Source: Nannobrachium achirus (Eukaryota > Chordata > Actinopteri > Myctophiformes > Myctophidae). From it: a stretch of DNA of 64,000 nt. Each line of letters opens with the position of its first letter. Positions within the stretch are counted from its first letter, which is position 1. A program made the position numbers and the translations under genes. The stretch covers positions 46,899,461 to 46,963,460 of the forward strand of contig OY997651.1 in NCBI GenBank assembly GCA_963921795.1. Reading direction: 5' to 3'. Under the pieces are notes generated by a model. That model made no database searches, was not told the origin of the DNA, and saw only the letters and a program-made list of their open reading frames with translations. Below are positions 1-37,537 of this stretch, piece after piece.

Positions 1-39
1 AATTTTTTAACAAAACCTTTTTACATCGCTTTGTTCACC

Positions 40-280
40 AGTCTATGATGTTTCAAGCCAGCCCTATAATTGTACAAAAAATCTTTTAAAAGTATCGACT
101 GTAGGAGCCCGGACGACTTCCTCTGGATGTTTGGTCCATGCTCTCACGGCTCTAAGTGTTAAGAAATTATTTCTTTTTTCAGAGTGACATTTCAGTGGTC
201 TGGGAGCTGGAACATAACAAATCTAGGAACGTCTAGAGCAGTGGCATGTCTATGCGGCCCGTCATGGTCATACCAATAAT
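40..280 (-). mobile_element. LINE 3' fragment (CR1/L2-like reverse transcriptase tail)
   Basis: On the minus strand the segment reads KRNNFLTLRAVRAW followed by PEEVVRAPTVDTFKR and a stop near 64-66. This is the usual C-terminal signature of many non-LTR retrotransposon ORF2 proteins (consensus like RVV-W-LPE-VV-APS-N-FK-RLD). Only this tail is present. It lies just downstream of the last exon of gene A. The exact clade is not decided. Confidence 0.55.
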
Positions 281-487
281 ATATTTTGTCTACTTTCAGT
301 GGACAAATTATTTCTGATGTAATTTTTCAGTTTCTCTCCAAAACCACTAGTAAACAATTTTTGGCTTTTTAGCTATTTGTTCCAAAAGAAGAAACTCATT
401 TAATCATTAATCATTCCATGACAATCTTGTTGTTCAATGAGGTTTGGCCTTATAGATGGAAATGGGTCCTGTTTTCAGTGTGTTTCC

Positions 488-1135
488 TTAAAGGACAACT
501 CCTCCCTAAATCACTTCTAGGCCCATTTTCCTACTTATATTGATCCAAAAAGACTGTCCATGGGGTCTATTAGGCACAAATACTCCTGTTTTCCAGTTTC
601 CCCAGCAGAACCCAGCAGCTGTCATAGCTTAGAGTGGAACCTATAAGCCTATCGTTTTTACACAATCTGTTGTGGTCAAAAGTGTTTTCATTTTTCATGA
701 ATGTGTTACTAGTTGTCATTACAAACACATCCATGCCTTGGTTGTCGAACACAAACCACCACAATCTCATAAATAATGTTTTGGGGTGAGCATTCGGCAC
801 AACTGCCAATCAAAGTGACTGTACTGGCCAATCACAGGGCTTCTTTTCCGGGACTTGGCAAAACACATAAAAGCCTAACACCTGTTTAGCAGAGTGTGAT
901 GGCTTGTGTGGGACAACGATGGCATGGATGTGTTTGTGATGACAACTACTAACACATTCATGAAAAATAAAAACTCTTTTGACCACAACAAAATAGTGTA
1001 AAAGTGATAGGCTTATAGGCTCCACTCTGGACAAGAGGGGCATTTTTGCCTAATAGACCCCATGGACAGTCTTTTTGGATCAATTTAAGTAGGAAAACGA
1101 GCCTCAAAGTGATTTAGGGAGGAGTTGTCCTTTAA
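488..1135. repeat. Palindromic MITE with TTAA ends
   Basis: Two arms of about 300 bp, inverted to each other, meet near 808. Outer ends are TTAAAGGACAACTCCTCCC and its reverse complement. The inner pair around 541-575 and 1055-1085 shares ATAGACCCCATGGACAGT on opposite strands. Reading frames on both arms are by-products of the palindrome. TTAA at both borders suggests a piggyBac/Kolobok-like target, but the family is not identified. Confidence 0.7.
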
Positions 1136-1403
1136 TGTTTAGACTACTTATGTAGTGTGTAACAAAATCATTGTCTAAACGTCCAAAATAGGACAGTCAT
1201 TTTTAGCTTGCGGGCCTGGGAGATTTTGTATTTTACTGAGTGGCCCCTGAGCCGTATTAAGTTGAGTAGCCTTGGTCTAGAGAGATCATAACATGCCCTC
1301 TGCTTTGAAAACCCAATCCCACTATAAATAATCCCATCCCAATATAAATAACCACCAAGTCTTGGCATTGATTCTAGTTAATCTGAATCGTTTCCATCCA
1401 GCT

Positions 1404-25959
<24,556 letters not shown>

Positions 25960-25992
25960 GGTTATTGAGGGTATGTAAGGTCCACTATTAGG

Positions 25993-25999
25993 TTTTATA
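25993..25999 (-). promoter_or_regulatory. TATA box of gene A
   Basis: TATAAAA on the minus strand, 34 nt before the ATG. The block TGTGTATAAAAC...AGTGGA...CCCTCA...ACCATGAG is shared almost base for base with gene B (60491-60540), unlike the sequence further upstream. This implies a very short 5' UTR of roughly 5-12 nt and common regulation of the two genes. Confidence 0.8.
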
Positions 26000-26385
26000 C
26001 ACACATGCGCACGTACGCAAGTACACACTCCAGCTACCAGGAAGCCCCCCCCCCCTTTCAGAACAGGTTTTCAAACATTTCAACCCCAAGGAAGACACCC
26101 GTAGGTATGGAGGATCTGATCTCAATAATGTACAGAATACGAATACCAGTGTCTAATTACACTGACTTTCAGACCTTTTGAGCTCAGACTGTAAGTTGAC
26201 ACTAACATTTGTTGTGCCATGTTGTGACTGTGAGCTTGCATATTACAATCCCAACCCTGCAAGCCAAATGCCAAATGATGACGTTATGATAACATCCTCC
26301 GGTGACTCCGGTGACGTTCAGAACTAGGCCAACCACAGCCCATAAGGGATGATCACCAAAATGAGTCACCAAAATCCGTACGTGG
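26000..26385. promoter_or_regulatory. Upstream region of gene A
   Basis: Unique-looking sequence between the TATA box and the hAT copy, so it probably holds what remains of the proximal promoter. A poly-C run lies at 26047-26056. No specific factor site is claimed. Confidence 0.35.
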
Positions 26386-26918
26386 CTTACCGGCAACTGG
26401 CGGCCCGGCGGCCACATGCGGCCCCCACCTTCGCTTAATGCGGCCCTCAGGTTAATACCGGAATACTGACTGATATATTATTGATTTCAGCTGTTACAAT
26501 TCCAAACATGACCTGCTTTTATTCTGGCAGTCTATATTAGTAGTTTAACTCACCTAATGCCAAGTGCCAAAATGGCTCCAAGGTAGATGTGACACGATTT
26601 TGTATGTTTTTCTTTACTATGCAATGAAAAAAAGTGTTTTTTTTTTATATAATTTTTCCCCCCACATAAACAGACACAGTTGTTGTGATTCAGTGGCAAA
26701 ATAATTTTGTCAATCAGACAAATGGTTCCAGAGATAGAGCTGTTTGAATCAAAAAAAGTGTCCATCCACTTGAATGAACACACATTTTCTCAATCAGCTA
26801 AACGAGGGAGCCAACACACAAACAGAGAAAAGCATCTCTCTGATCTCAGGTCATTTTTACATCTTTTAAACAATGACTATCCGGTAGTAGTATTAAAAAA
26901 AATCACACCCGTGTGAAC

Positions 26919-27805
26919 TGAGCGGTGGTCGTGGAGGCTGCGCAACAGCAATACTGGGTGGGTGCAGCGGGGGTTGCAGTGCAAATGGGCGGGGCCTATT
27001 TGGGGAGATGCGTCTTGACCCAAGGAATCCAGGGAAAAAATATTTTTAATTTTCCGACCTACGGTTCCAGAGTTGCGAGGCAAGTGGTCCGTTATAGCGC
27101 CACCATGTGGCCAAGTGGAAATGCTTTTGGAGATTCGTTGAGTATGCCACCCCCGACCTGTGGTTGAAATTCAGTGTTGACTCGACGTTTTGTTTGTGAT
27201 TTATGGCTATTGTTTGCAAAACGGGCCCCTCCCGCTAACTTTGGAAGCCCGTTACGAACGAACGGAATGGACTATTGCAATATCCGTTGAGTATGTTCAT
27301 TGCATGGGTTCATAGATCATGTGTACCGTTTTTTGTGCAATTTGAAGAAAATATGTCGGAAAAGGAACAAAAAGTGTGTTTTGGAGAAAATTCAAGATGG
27401 CGGAAAATCTATCCTGGCGCAAATGGGCGTGGCCTATATCGGGAGATGCGTCTTGACCCAACGTAAAGTGGGCCGTTATAGCGCCACCATGAGGCCGAGT
27501 GATGTAATTATTTTTCGATTCATTCTTAAAATCATTATGAATCTCCTCTCCGAGGTTTGAAACTGTAGCTCCTATGGTTTACGAGAGAAAAATACTTGAA
27601 AGTGATTTCTTGCATTGTCCCATTATAAGTCAATGGGGACAATTAAGCGTAGTTTTTTGCCGATTACGTCGGCATGGTAAGGCGGATCGGAACGAAAGGT
27701 AATAGAACACCATTCCCGGCCAAGCCGCACATTTTGATGTATATATTGCGCGAGTGGCGTAAATGGTGCGGCACTAGTTACGCGCCGAAGTCAGGCTACA
27801 TACAC

Positions 27806-27836
<31 letters not shown>

Positions 27837-27882
27837 GGGAGACACACACGGCCACGTATAGGACCGTTGTGACCACCGCTCA
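26919..27882 (+). mobile_element. Unclassified element ending in (CAGA)n
   Basis: Bounded by TGAGCGGTGGTC and GACCACCGCTCA. Contains TATAGCGCCACCATGAGGCC and a (CAGA)n tract (27808-27838) about 35 bp before the end. Same family as the tandem array at 43903-46325 (opposite strand). Its long frames are not conserved as protein. Confidence 0.65.
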
Positions 27883-27991
27883 AAAAAATGTTTTAATGTC
27901 AATGTATTGTATTTAAGTTCATAAAGTTGACATGAGTATATAACTAAATGTGTTTGAAATTAAATTAAAATGTTACATTTCAGGATTCCAA

Positions 27992-28677
27992 TTAACTCGT
28001 TGAGTGCCAGCGCCCTCTAGGGGCCATAGAATGCCAGCGCATCTCTCATAGGCGAGCGCTTTAGCTTCTAGGACCTCACCTTCTAGGACCTCACGTGCTC
28101 ACGTTAATGCACGTCATGGAAAGGTCCCGGATGATAATGCTAACAGAATGGCTATTCCCATTTTGTCATCTAGAAGATAATTTTTCGGCGATTTCGCCGT
28201 AAATAAACCTCGCGTCGCTTTCCTAAAACACAAAAAAGAGATATAAGCCTTTAAAGATGCGGTCTTTCATTGGATTAGGCGGCGTTTGGCGATTTCGTTC
28301 GCAAATAACGGCCGGCCGGGAGGTTGCTAGCTTTCGGCTAGTAGCTAGAAAAATCAGGCCAGGCTTATCATTTTCTCTTATCATTTTATTCCATTTCATT
28401 AAATATCCCGAACTAGTTCGGGATAGGCACCCTGGAATACGTCGCGCCGCCTACAATGAACATTGGGTGAACATTGGGGGGGTCTAAACTTTATTTTAAA
28501 CCATTTTCAATGGAATATATCGTCGGACAGAGTAGAATGGCCGCTAGGCTAGCGGCTAGCGAGCCCAGACCACCCACGTTGCTCCAAGCAGCTCGGGGTA
28601 AGTAAAATAGCAAATAAAAAATTGTTTTTGATCCCGAATATCCCGAACTAGTTCGGGATAGGCACTGTATGAGTTAA
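27992..28677. mobile_element. TTAA-ended element (copy of 11028-11710)
   Basis: Begins TTAACTCGTTGAGTGCC, ends GGCACTGTATGAGTTAA. Contains TCCCGAACTAGTTCGGGATA twice (near 28407 and 28641). Inserted within the hAT copy. 686 bp. Confidence 0.7.
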
Positions 28678-28938
28678 AAAGGAACAACCAATAATTCAGG
28701 ATTCCAATTCAAAAGAAGCTAAAATAGCCGATCTATTTTAAATACAGGGGAAAAAGAAATAATAGTAATAAAGTGAAATAGGAGATATAAAAACAGAATG
28801 AATTCCATCCATATGAGTTCATTTTAATGAATAGGAATGCATATACCTCCCCAAGATCATATTCTATCTACTAGGGGGATTGGAGTTTGATTGCCTGGGG
28901 AAAGAAACTGTTTGGTATCCTCCGCTGTCACAGTAGGC

Positions 28939-29378
28939 CAGGGTTCCCCAATAGGCGGCCCGTGGGCCATTTGCAGCCCGCGGGGGGCTACCGTCTGGTC
29001 CCCACCAACCCAAGTAATAATGGTTTTATAAGAGCAACAACAAAACTAGTATATCGTCATTGTCAGGTGGAAACCTCGTATCTCCAAATTTGTACGTTAA
29101 GTAAAGCCCTGCTTCATCATTCAAGGCCGTCTCACAAAAGTTGTGAAAACAGCAGATCTACAAGCACACAACGCCGTGTGCTTGTAGATCGGCTGTTTTC
29201 ACTAGTTTAAATCATTTTTAAAATGATAAATGCAAAACGAACAGTTTTGGACATACAAGGTTTTCACCCGACGGCGACGACATCTGAACGCTCGCCCCCT
29301 GCAATGCTGTGGCCCTCGGCTTGGTACCCTAGACATGATTCGGGCCGGCCCTTGGGGAAAACTAATTGGGGAACCTTG
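28939..29378. mobile_element. hAT-like element carrying a hairpin (right-arm copy)
   Basis: Ends CAGGGTTCCCCAATA and TAATTGGGGAACCTTG; flanks CAGTAGGC and TAGTAGGC (7/8). Contains a shortened hairpin at 29146-29199 and the GGCGGCCCG-type hAT end sequence. 440 bp, no coding capacity. Confidence 0.8.
29146..29199. repeat. Shortened GATCTACAAGC hairpin
   Basis: 54 bp. Same outer arms as 24874-24944 but the inner stem is deleted symmetrically, leaving ACACAACGCCGTGTG. Confidence 0.8.
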
Positions 29379-29589
29379 TAGTAGGCTATCTGCAGGTGTT
29401 CATTTATCCATCTGCTCCACTTCCAATAGTGTTGCTGGCTGTAGTGCTGCCAACACACTGTGTAGTAGATTTTTATAAAACTGTCAATGTATGTGCTATG
29501 TGTATCTGTCACTCTTCACTACAGTATTGCCTTGATTAGCAGCTGTCCATCTGTACAGCTGACTGCCCCATGCTCACTCCTACATCATA

Positions 29590-29826
29590 CAGTCCATGTA
29601 TGGAAGACTTCTGTAAAGAATAGACTTGTATCTTTAGCCATTCTTGTACTGCTGTGCTCCTATAAGAAGGGACTGTCCCAGACAGTCGGGGGCAACACTT
29701 GCATGCGTGTTGTTTCAGAGAGCTCTCGACTTTGTTGTTAATAAACATATTGTATTCATTGTCACTCTGCCTTGTGGAAATTACATTTTATACTATATAC
29801 TATATTAAGATTTAAATGCTATTACA
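29590..29826 (+). other. Possible LTR fossil (with inverted counterpart at about 23948-24140)
   Basis: Has a TATA-like CCTATAAGAAGG, an AATAAA about 90 bp on, and then ATTACAAATTGGCGAGCC, which resembles an LTR end next to a primer site. No pol-like protein was seen nearby. Older than the inverted duplication because both arms have it. Family not assigned. Confidence 0.3.
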
Positions 29827-30934
29827 AATTGGCGAGCCAGCTTCGTTGTATCTTCTGTTTTGTCAGCATTCTCTTTTTCTGTAATAGGCTAAGACACAGG
29901 CTAATCAGTGATGGGCTGGGTTCTGAGTTGCATGACTAATAACAGAGACTACGATCCGAACTTAAGAGGGGTGAGAGTGTCATGATACAATATTGTTGGA
30001 AGGCCAGACGTGGTCGTTGTATTGCATGAACATTATGTTATGAGAGATACCTTGCATGAGCGTAACCAGTCGAAGGTATTTGCCATGTACTTGGACGTAG
30101 CTGTTTAAACGTACAGCTTTCGCGTGGAAATCGTGGACGAATATGAAATATGATAACTTGCATGAGCGTAACCAGTTGAAGGATTTTGCCGTGAGAGACG
30201 CATGTTGAAAGTCGTGGACAAATGATTATGGACGTGGAATTGCCGTCGGTAATAATCTCGAGTGCTATTTGAATGGATAGCTACTGTATTTTAGAAGTGT
30301 TGTGAGCATCTTTCTGGATGTATGTATTCTGAGGTGCCTTTGGGAATCCATATCCTGTGAAAGTTGCTCACAAAGTGGGGGATAATATAGTTTAATTAAT
30401 TTAAAGGTATTACTAAGATATGAATAATTGTATATGATAGTCAACTATAAGTAGGATAGTTGGTAAAAACACAATAGGAAACGGTATCCTTTTTCTTTTC
30501 TCTCTTTTGTGGGAAAGTGGCCCTGGTGAGGACATTTGTTTACATAAGGTTCTGGTGATTATGCGTAAGTCTCGAGCTGCAGCATGGGGGTGTGTATGTG
30601 TATACAGAATGTGAGTGCGTGATTACATGGATAAATGTAAAGAAATACATTTTGGGCTATATCAAATAGTGATGCTACAGTATAAATAGTCAGTCACTGT
30701 CTAGCAATCAATAGCCTCTATCTGAAGTAAAGAAATGGTGGGAGTACCAGAGTTTCCGTTGGCTGATAATTATAAATCCTCATCATCATTTTAAATTCGT
30801 ATCACGTTCTGTCAACTTCTGTGAGTCTGACACGACAGCTGCTTGCTTGCTGCGGCTTCTGTTGCGCTGGCTGTGCGCATTAGACCAGTCTATATTCGTC
30901 GTACGATGGTTGTGCGCGTTGGGGGTGTCGGGGC

Positions 30935-30993
30935 TGCAGGCTCACAGTACGTTGCAATGCGCCGCGTTGTGAGCTTGTATGTCTGCTATTTTA
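30935..30993. repeat. GATCTACAAGC hairpin family, counterpart in the right arm
   Basis: Ends GTGAGCTTGTATGTCTGCTA; inverted copy of 22803-22862. Confidence 0.7.
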
Positions 30994-32348
30994 AATGCGC
31001 TCACAGCCATACGTTGAAGCACATAAGCGTCTCAGCTGACAATAGATGGGATGTAATGGTTAAGACATATTGGGAACTAAATGGGATAATGGTTAATGGA
31101 GGCTTAATTTTGTCTTGATATTAAAGTAGGACATATAATTAGTAGAAGTCAACATGACTATCAAGTGTAATTTGACCTTCATAACGTTTTTTAACTATAC
31201 TGTCTGTAGCTACAGTGATTGGAGACCATAGTTGTACTTCATAGTTGTGACCAAGTAATCACATTGTTTACATGAGACGTTTAAGTTTGAATGTTGATGG
31301 ATGTACTTACATTTATGTGTTGACCAGATCATTCTGTGTTGACCTCTGAAATTGAACCGACTGTGGAGATGACTGTTTCTGTCATGGGATGTCAATAAAA
31401 TAAGAGGGCTTGTTGGTATGATTTAACCAGTGGATGCAGCCTATTTTACTTTCGACTCTACAGTATAATTAGTGTTGGCATTTCCTTATGACAGGAATTA
31501 ATTGAATTAACATAATAATCTGGACAAAGGTTAAATCTGTCCGTTTTGCGGATGAGAAGAGAACCACACGACAGACATGTCTGTAGATGTTTTGAGTAAA
31601 TTGTTTTTTAGATTATTGAAACAGACTAGGCTGTGATATAATATGAATTTGCTCCAAACTATGACACTCAAGATGTGACTTTACCTGTTTTTCTTTTGTT
31701 TTTGTTTTTTTACACTCATTTGGAGAGGTTTCGAGGAGCAATGTAACTTATTCGGCTAGTGAACTGAAGAAAAGGGTGTCAAAGAAATCTTGTGTATTGT
31801 GTAGGCCTATTTATGCTGTCAAGTTAAAATTGACCAAACTGACCATATTAACTGATGGACATCGATGTATGGTAGGCTATTGTAAGTTTGTTGTCAGGCT
31901 GCTGTTGCTGTTGTAGATCAGACAAGGACTAAGGAGTGTTAGCCTGTGTGGATTTGACAGAACAGTTGTTGGAGTGACAGGGGCTATGAGAAAGGACCCC
32001 TGCTGTGAAGGTGACACTTTGTGGTCCGTCCAAATGCATTTAGCTGGAGAGTGGATGATTCGGGGAGGGGTTGGTCTGGGTTATGTGGCTAGCTTTGAGT
32101 GTTTAATACTCAACTAGCCCTTACCCGTTCAAAGATATGAGCTCCGAAATGATGTGCAGTGTGTGGGTTATGGGATGTGCACTGTGCACACAGTATATGA
32201 GGGATGGAAAGTAACTTTAACTGGTGCTTGCATGATTATATGTAGGAGCATCAATGTAAGAATTACCCGTTTTGTTTAATGGCTATTAGAGGTACTGTGT
32301 ACCGATCTGCATGATTTTTGGACAACATCTGTAACAGGGCCAGACAAC

Positions 32349-32375
32349 CCCCCCCCCCCCCCCCCCCCCCCCCCA
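32349..32375. repeat. Poly-C tract
   Basis: Uninterrupted run of about 27 C. The opposite strand is a pure G run able to form G-quadruplex; also a likely assembly weak spot. Confidence 0.9.
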
Positions 32376-34524
32376 AAACGGGCTTCACAGTTATGTCAGG
32401 TGTGTTCATATGCTAATGGTGATGCGATTTCAGATCAATTGCTCCTGCCACCGAGGAGAAACGCTGTGACAGACAGACAGACACTCACTCAGACAGACAG
32501 ACAGACATTCGGAAAATTATATGTTTGATAGTAAAACACAATAGGAAACGGTATCCTTTTTCTTTTCTCTCTTTGTGGGAAAGTGGCCCTGGAGAGGACA
32601 TTGATGAGAGACAGTGCAGTAGTGCTCGTTATATGCACGGTTGGAGAGGCTGTTTTCCATTGAGAGCCCGACTACCTGTTGTATAATATGAATTTGCTCC
32701 AAACTATCAAGATGTGACTTTACCTGTTTTTCTCTTTTTCTTTTTTATTTTTTTTTACACTCATTTGGAGAGGTTTCGAGGAGGAATGTAACTTATTCGG
32801 CTAGTGAACTGAAGAAAAGAGTGTCAAAGAAATCTTGTGTATTGTGTAGGCCTATACTTTGGCCCTACAGTTTAGCTGTTATGCTGTCAAGTTAAAAGTG
32901 ACCAAACTGACCATATATTAACTGATGGACATCGATGTATTGTAGGCTATTGTAAGTTTATTGTCAGTGATAGGTATTTTGTTATGGCAATATCATCTTT
33001 TTATCAATACATATTAATGACCAACTGACCACCGGACCCTAAGGCACAGCCTGTGACTGTGCCATGTCATGTACAGTACCCACAAGGTCTCTGTCTGGTA
33101 GAACTGATCGAGGCCGTATCTACTGCCATGGAGCCTGTACCAAAAACAATGAGAATTGTTTTGGTTTATAAGGCTCAGCCTGGGACATCTGGTGTCATCC
33201 AGACACCAGCAAGGACATCTCTTCCCCCAGGAACCTACTGTATATGGACTCTTTGTCTTGTCATTTGTGGACAAGAAACATATCCTATGAACTGTTAAAA
33301 CGTCATCCACTGACTGATCAAATGACCATACTTATACTCACGTCAAAACATAATTTGTCAGAGAGAGCACGAACCATTGAACCATTGATTATTCTGTTGT
33401 ACCTTTGTCTTGAATACACTCTCTCCAGTAAACATTCCATTCTCACTCTGAATCACTCTCCTGTCTTATTTCTTTGTGATGGATTATTGTATCTCATAGA
33501 GGAATAAGAAGGTGTTGTTGTTTACAAATAATATTGTAGATCAGACTAAGGAGTGTTAGCCTGTGTGGATTTGACAGAACAGTTGTTGGAGTGACAGGGG
33601 CTATGAGAAAGGACCCCTGCTGTGAAGGTGACACTTTGTGGTCAGTCCAAATGCATTTAGCTGGAGAGTGGATGATTCGGGGAGGGGTTGGTCTGGGTTA
33701 TGTGGCTAGCTTTGAGTGTAACCCATTTGTTTAATACTCAATAGTAAAAACACATTAGGAAATGGTAGGCTATCCTTTTTCTTTTCTCTCTTTGTGGGAA
33801 AGTGGCCCTGGAGAGGACATTTATTTATATAAGGTTCTGGTGATTATGCGTAAGTCTCGAGCTGCAGGGGGCTGTGATATAATATGAATTTGCTCCAAAC
33901 TATGACACTCTACACTATGTGACTTTACCTTTACTTTTTTTTTCTTTTTTTTTTACACTCATTTGGAGAGGTTTCGAGGAGGAATGTAACTTATTCGGCT
34001 AGTGAACTGAAGAAAAGAGTGTCAAAGAAATCTTGTGTATTGTGTAGGCCTATTTATGCTTCGGCCCTACAGTTTAGCTGTTATGCTGTCAAGTTAAAAG
34101 TGACCAAACTGACCATATTAACTGATGGACATCGATGTATTCTAGGCTATTTTAAGTTTGTTGTCAGGCTGCTGTTGCTGTTGTAGATCAGACAAGGACT
34201 AAGGAGTGTTAGCCTGTGTGGATTTGACAGAACAGTTGTTGGAGTGACAGGGGCTATGAGAAAGGACCCCTGCTGTGAAGGTGACACTTTGAGTGGATGA
34301 TTCGGGGAGGGGTTGGTCTGGGTTGTGTGGCTAGCTTTGAGTGTAACCCATTTGTTTAATACTCAGATGTAACATGACAATTTATTTAAGGAAAGTGAGC
34401 TGACAGATGAGTACTAAAATAATGGTGAATGTGTACATGTAGTTACTATATTTAAACTTTTTTCACAACCTCAGCCAATGAGCTTCTGATCGTCCTTTGT
34501 TCTAGAGATCATAAACCTTTTTGA

Positions 34525-35959
34525 GGGCGGATTCACACTGCAATCCGTTTGATTAGAACTGATTCTGAAACCGGTTGCTGGTTCACGCTGGCCAGCATTC
34601 ACATTGGCAGACCTTCTGGCCTCCCTGGAGATCACTAGCACTATACAGCCCGGTCCTATAGGTGGCGGTATGCACATAGTGTCATCAACTATGCGACATT
34701 GCTGATGGTGGTTGCCAATAAATTCAGGCACGAAAGTTGGTGTAACAATTCAATGACGCGCGACAGCGCAGTGTGGAACATTGTTGCAGTGGTCTTGGGT
34801 CTCGCACCCCCCACACCTCGACAAGACAAACAAGCCTATTTGCATATCAATTGACCTGTGTCGCTGATCTACAAGCTCACACTGACCTTGCATCCGCGAC
34901 GCGTTGTGAGCTTGTAGATCTGCTATTTTCCAGGCGCATAAACGTGCAGAATGATGAGCGAGACATGCAGCGCAGCGCACGTTATTATTTTAATTATTTA
35001 ATAATCAACATGGCTGAAACGCTTGTGGCTTAATATTCACATTAATGGCACGTCAAGCAGGCACAGCAGTGCACAAGCGGTGCCAAGGAATCTATAACAT
35101 CGAAACAAAAGTCAGGGATAAAGGAATACTTTTAGGCTATTTTCTATCAACAGCGGTAAGTCATTTTCGGTTTGTTTTCATGGTTTAACAGTTCATGGTT
35201 TAACTTGTAGGCTAGTGCTTTCTCTTTCTGCTTTTCTTTCCCGACGGGCGACAGCGCACACACATGCATGCACGCACGCACCAAGCCCCCCCCCCCTCCC
35301 GCTGTAAATCTGATCCCAGAGCAGCATAACCATCATCTCACAGTTACAGCCATACTTCATGTCGCTGCCTCGCGGCTAATAACGGACCTGAATCTGATCC
35401 TAGGTCAGCCTAGATTACAGTCCCGTGTTCCGAATGTTTTAACGGAGCGCCGGTTCTGGCCGTCCCGTCTCACTTTCACCCCTGCCTCAGTGCGCTGGTG
35501 CGAGACAATAAATAACTGTTCGCCAATTGCTACTTCTCCCAATTGGAAGTACATGACACCAGTCCAGCGCACCACAGTAGTAGGCTAACTGGTGATATAA
35601 AACATATAAACGAATTTTAGAAGACAGTCCTACAAGCAAGCAATCTCTCTGTGAGATGAAGTCGCTGATCCCATGGCCATGTCGACAACTGTTACCCAGT
35701 GTTTATTTGTGCCGACGGCTGACTCGTCGACATTATATGAGGTCACGTTCAACATCAATACCGTTTTTGAGGCCGGTTGCTTCACACTGCGGCTCACCGG
35801 TCTCGAGGTCGCACAATGCAGTCTCGAGACTACCTCTTGAGGTGGTTTCGAGGCTATCCGTTTCTGAGGAAGACCGCACGCTTCACACTGTCAAAACCGG
35901 TTTAAACATCTGCCAAGTAGCCTCGAGACCGGTCTCGAGACCGCAGTGTGAATCCGCCC
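34525..35959. mobile_element. Harbinger-like non-autonomous element
   Basis: 1435 bp, termini GGGCGGATTCACACTGC and GCAGTGTGAATCCGCCC, flanked by TGA on each side (34522-34524 and 35960-35962). The empty site is visible in copy 2 at about 37423. A 3-bp duplication fits PIF/Harbinger, although TWA is the usual target. Nested hairpin at 34863-34929. No transposase seen. Confidence 0.75.
34863..34929. repeat. GATCTACAAGC hairpin inside Harbinger-like element
   Basis: CTGATCTACAAGCTCAC paired with GTGAGCTTGTAGATCTGC; inner part unpaired in places. Confidence 0.75.
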
Positions 35960-37537
35960 TGAGTTGAACTTTATGTCAAACAACCTGCCATATTTTGAGC
36001 CGACCCTGAGTAGCTGATGTAAGCCAGCACTGTATGGAGACAGTACAGTACAACCAAATCATCTGCATAAATCATGATTAATAAGGTTATTCCCCATTAT
36101 GCAACCAGCTTTACACTTTTCTGAATGTAGGCAAGGACATCTCTCCCCCCAGGAACCTACTGTATATGGACTCTTTGTCTTGTCATTTGTGGACAAGAAA
36201 CATATCCTATGAACTGTTAAAACGTCATCCACTGACTGATCAAATGACCATACTTATACTCACGTCAAAACATAATTTGTCAGAGAGAGCACGAACCATT
36301 GAACCATTGATTATTCTGTTGTACCTTTGTCTTGAATACACTCTCTCCAGTAAACATTCCATTCTCACTCTGAATCACTCTCCTGTCTTATTTCTTTGTG
36401 ATGGATTATTGTATCTCATAGGGGAATAAGAAGGTGTTGTTGTTTACAAATAATATTGTAGATCAGACTAAGGAGTGTTAGCCTGTGTGGATTTGACAGA
36501 ACAGTTGTTGGAGTGACAGGGGCTATGAGAAAGGACCCCTGCTGTGAAGGTGAGACTTTGTGGTCAGTCCAAATGCATTTAGCTGGCGAGTGGATGATTC
36601 GGGGAGGGGTTGGTCTGGGTTATGTGGCTAGCTTTGAGTGTAACCCATTTGTTTAATACTCAATAGTAAAAACACATTAGGAAACGGTATCCTTTTTCTT
36701 TTCTCTCTTCGTGGGAAAGTGGCCCTGGAGAGGACATTTATTTATATAAGGTTCTGGTGATTATGCGTAAGTCTCGAGCTGCAGGGGGCTGTGATATAAT
36801 ATGAATTTGCTCCAAACTATGACACTCAAGATGTGACTTTACCTTTACTTTTTTTTCTTTTCTTTTTTTTTTACACTCATTTGGAGAGGTTTCGAGGAGG
36901 AATGTAAGTTATTCGGCTAGTGAACTGAAGAAAAGAGTGTCAAAGAAATCTTGTGTATTGTGTAGGCCTATTTATGCTTTGGCCCTACAGTTTAGCTGTT
37001 ATGCTGTCAAGTTAAAAGTGACCAAACTGACCATATTAACTGATGGACATCGATGTATTCTAGGCTATTTTAAGTTTGTTGTCAGGCTGCTGCTGTTGCT
37101 GTTGTAGATCAGACAAGGACTAAGGAGTGTTAGCCTGTGTGGATTTGACAGAACAGTTGTTGGAGTGACAGGGTCTATGAGAAAGGACCCCTGCTGTGAA
37201 GGTGACAATGGGTTTTGTGGCTAGCTTTGAGTGTAACCCATTTGTTTAATACTCAGATGTAACATGACAATTTATTTAAGGAAAGTGAGCTGACAGATAA
37301 AATAATGGTGCATGTATGTAGTTACTATATTTAAACTTTTTTCACAACCTCTAATACTTCACCTGCCAGGCTGCCAATGAGCTTCTGATCGTCCTTTGTT
37401 CTAGAGATCATAAACCTTTTTGAGTTGAACTTTATGTCAAACAACCTGCCATATTTTGAGCCAACCCTGAGTAGCTGCTGTAAGCCAGCACTGTATGGAG
37501 ACAGTACACTACAACCAAATCATCAAATCATGATTAA

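Larger units (their letters stand above)
26386..28735 (+). mobile_element. hAT element of the GGCGGCCCG type, twice interrupted
   Basis: Pieces 26386-26540, 27883-27991 and 28678-28735 line up with the intact 525-bp element at 39420-39944. The 26919-27882 element and the 27992-28677 TTAA element sit inside it. The last piece stops at AAAATAGCCGATCTA, the first half of the family hairpin, next to the duplication arm. Confidence 0.65.
28755..34430. repeat. Right arm of giant inverted duplication
   Basis: About 5.7 kb. Outer end GTACTAAAATAATGGTGAAT pairs with ATTTTAGTACTCATC near 20215. The inner end abuts a half hairpin at 28720-28734. Extra copies of the 0.8-kb repeat make this arm longer. 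Confidence 0.85.
33208..36128 (+). repeat. Tandem duplication, copy 1
   Basis: Begins GCAAGGACATCTCT, ends TTTTCTGAATGTAG, and is followed at once by copy 2. Net length without the inserted Harbinger-like element is about 1.5 kb. An 87-codon frame (33244-33507) is identical in copy 2 except near its end, but this reflects recent duplication and shows no known domain. Confidence 0.8.

Noticed and set aside
29590-29826. Calling a full LTR retroelement in the duplication arms
   Set aside because: Only a TATA/AATAAA/primer-site-like string was seen; no paired repeat and no gag or pol-like protein, so it is listed only as a possible fossil.
33244-33507. 87-codon frame duplicated at 36166-36429
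   Set aside because: Identity comes from a recent tandem duplication of the DNA; no domain recognised and flanks are repeat.
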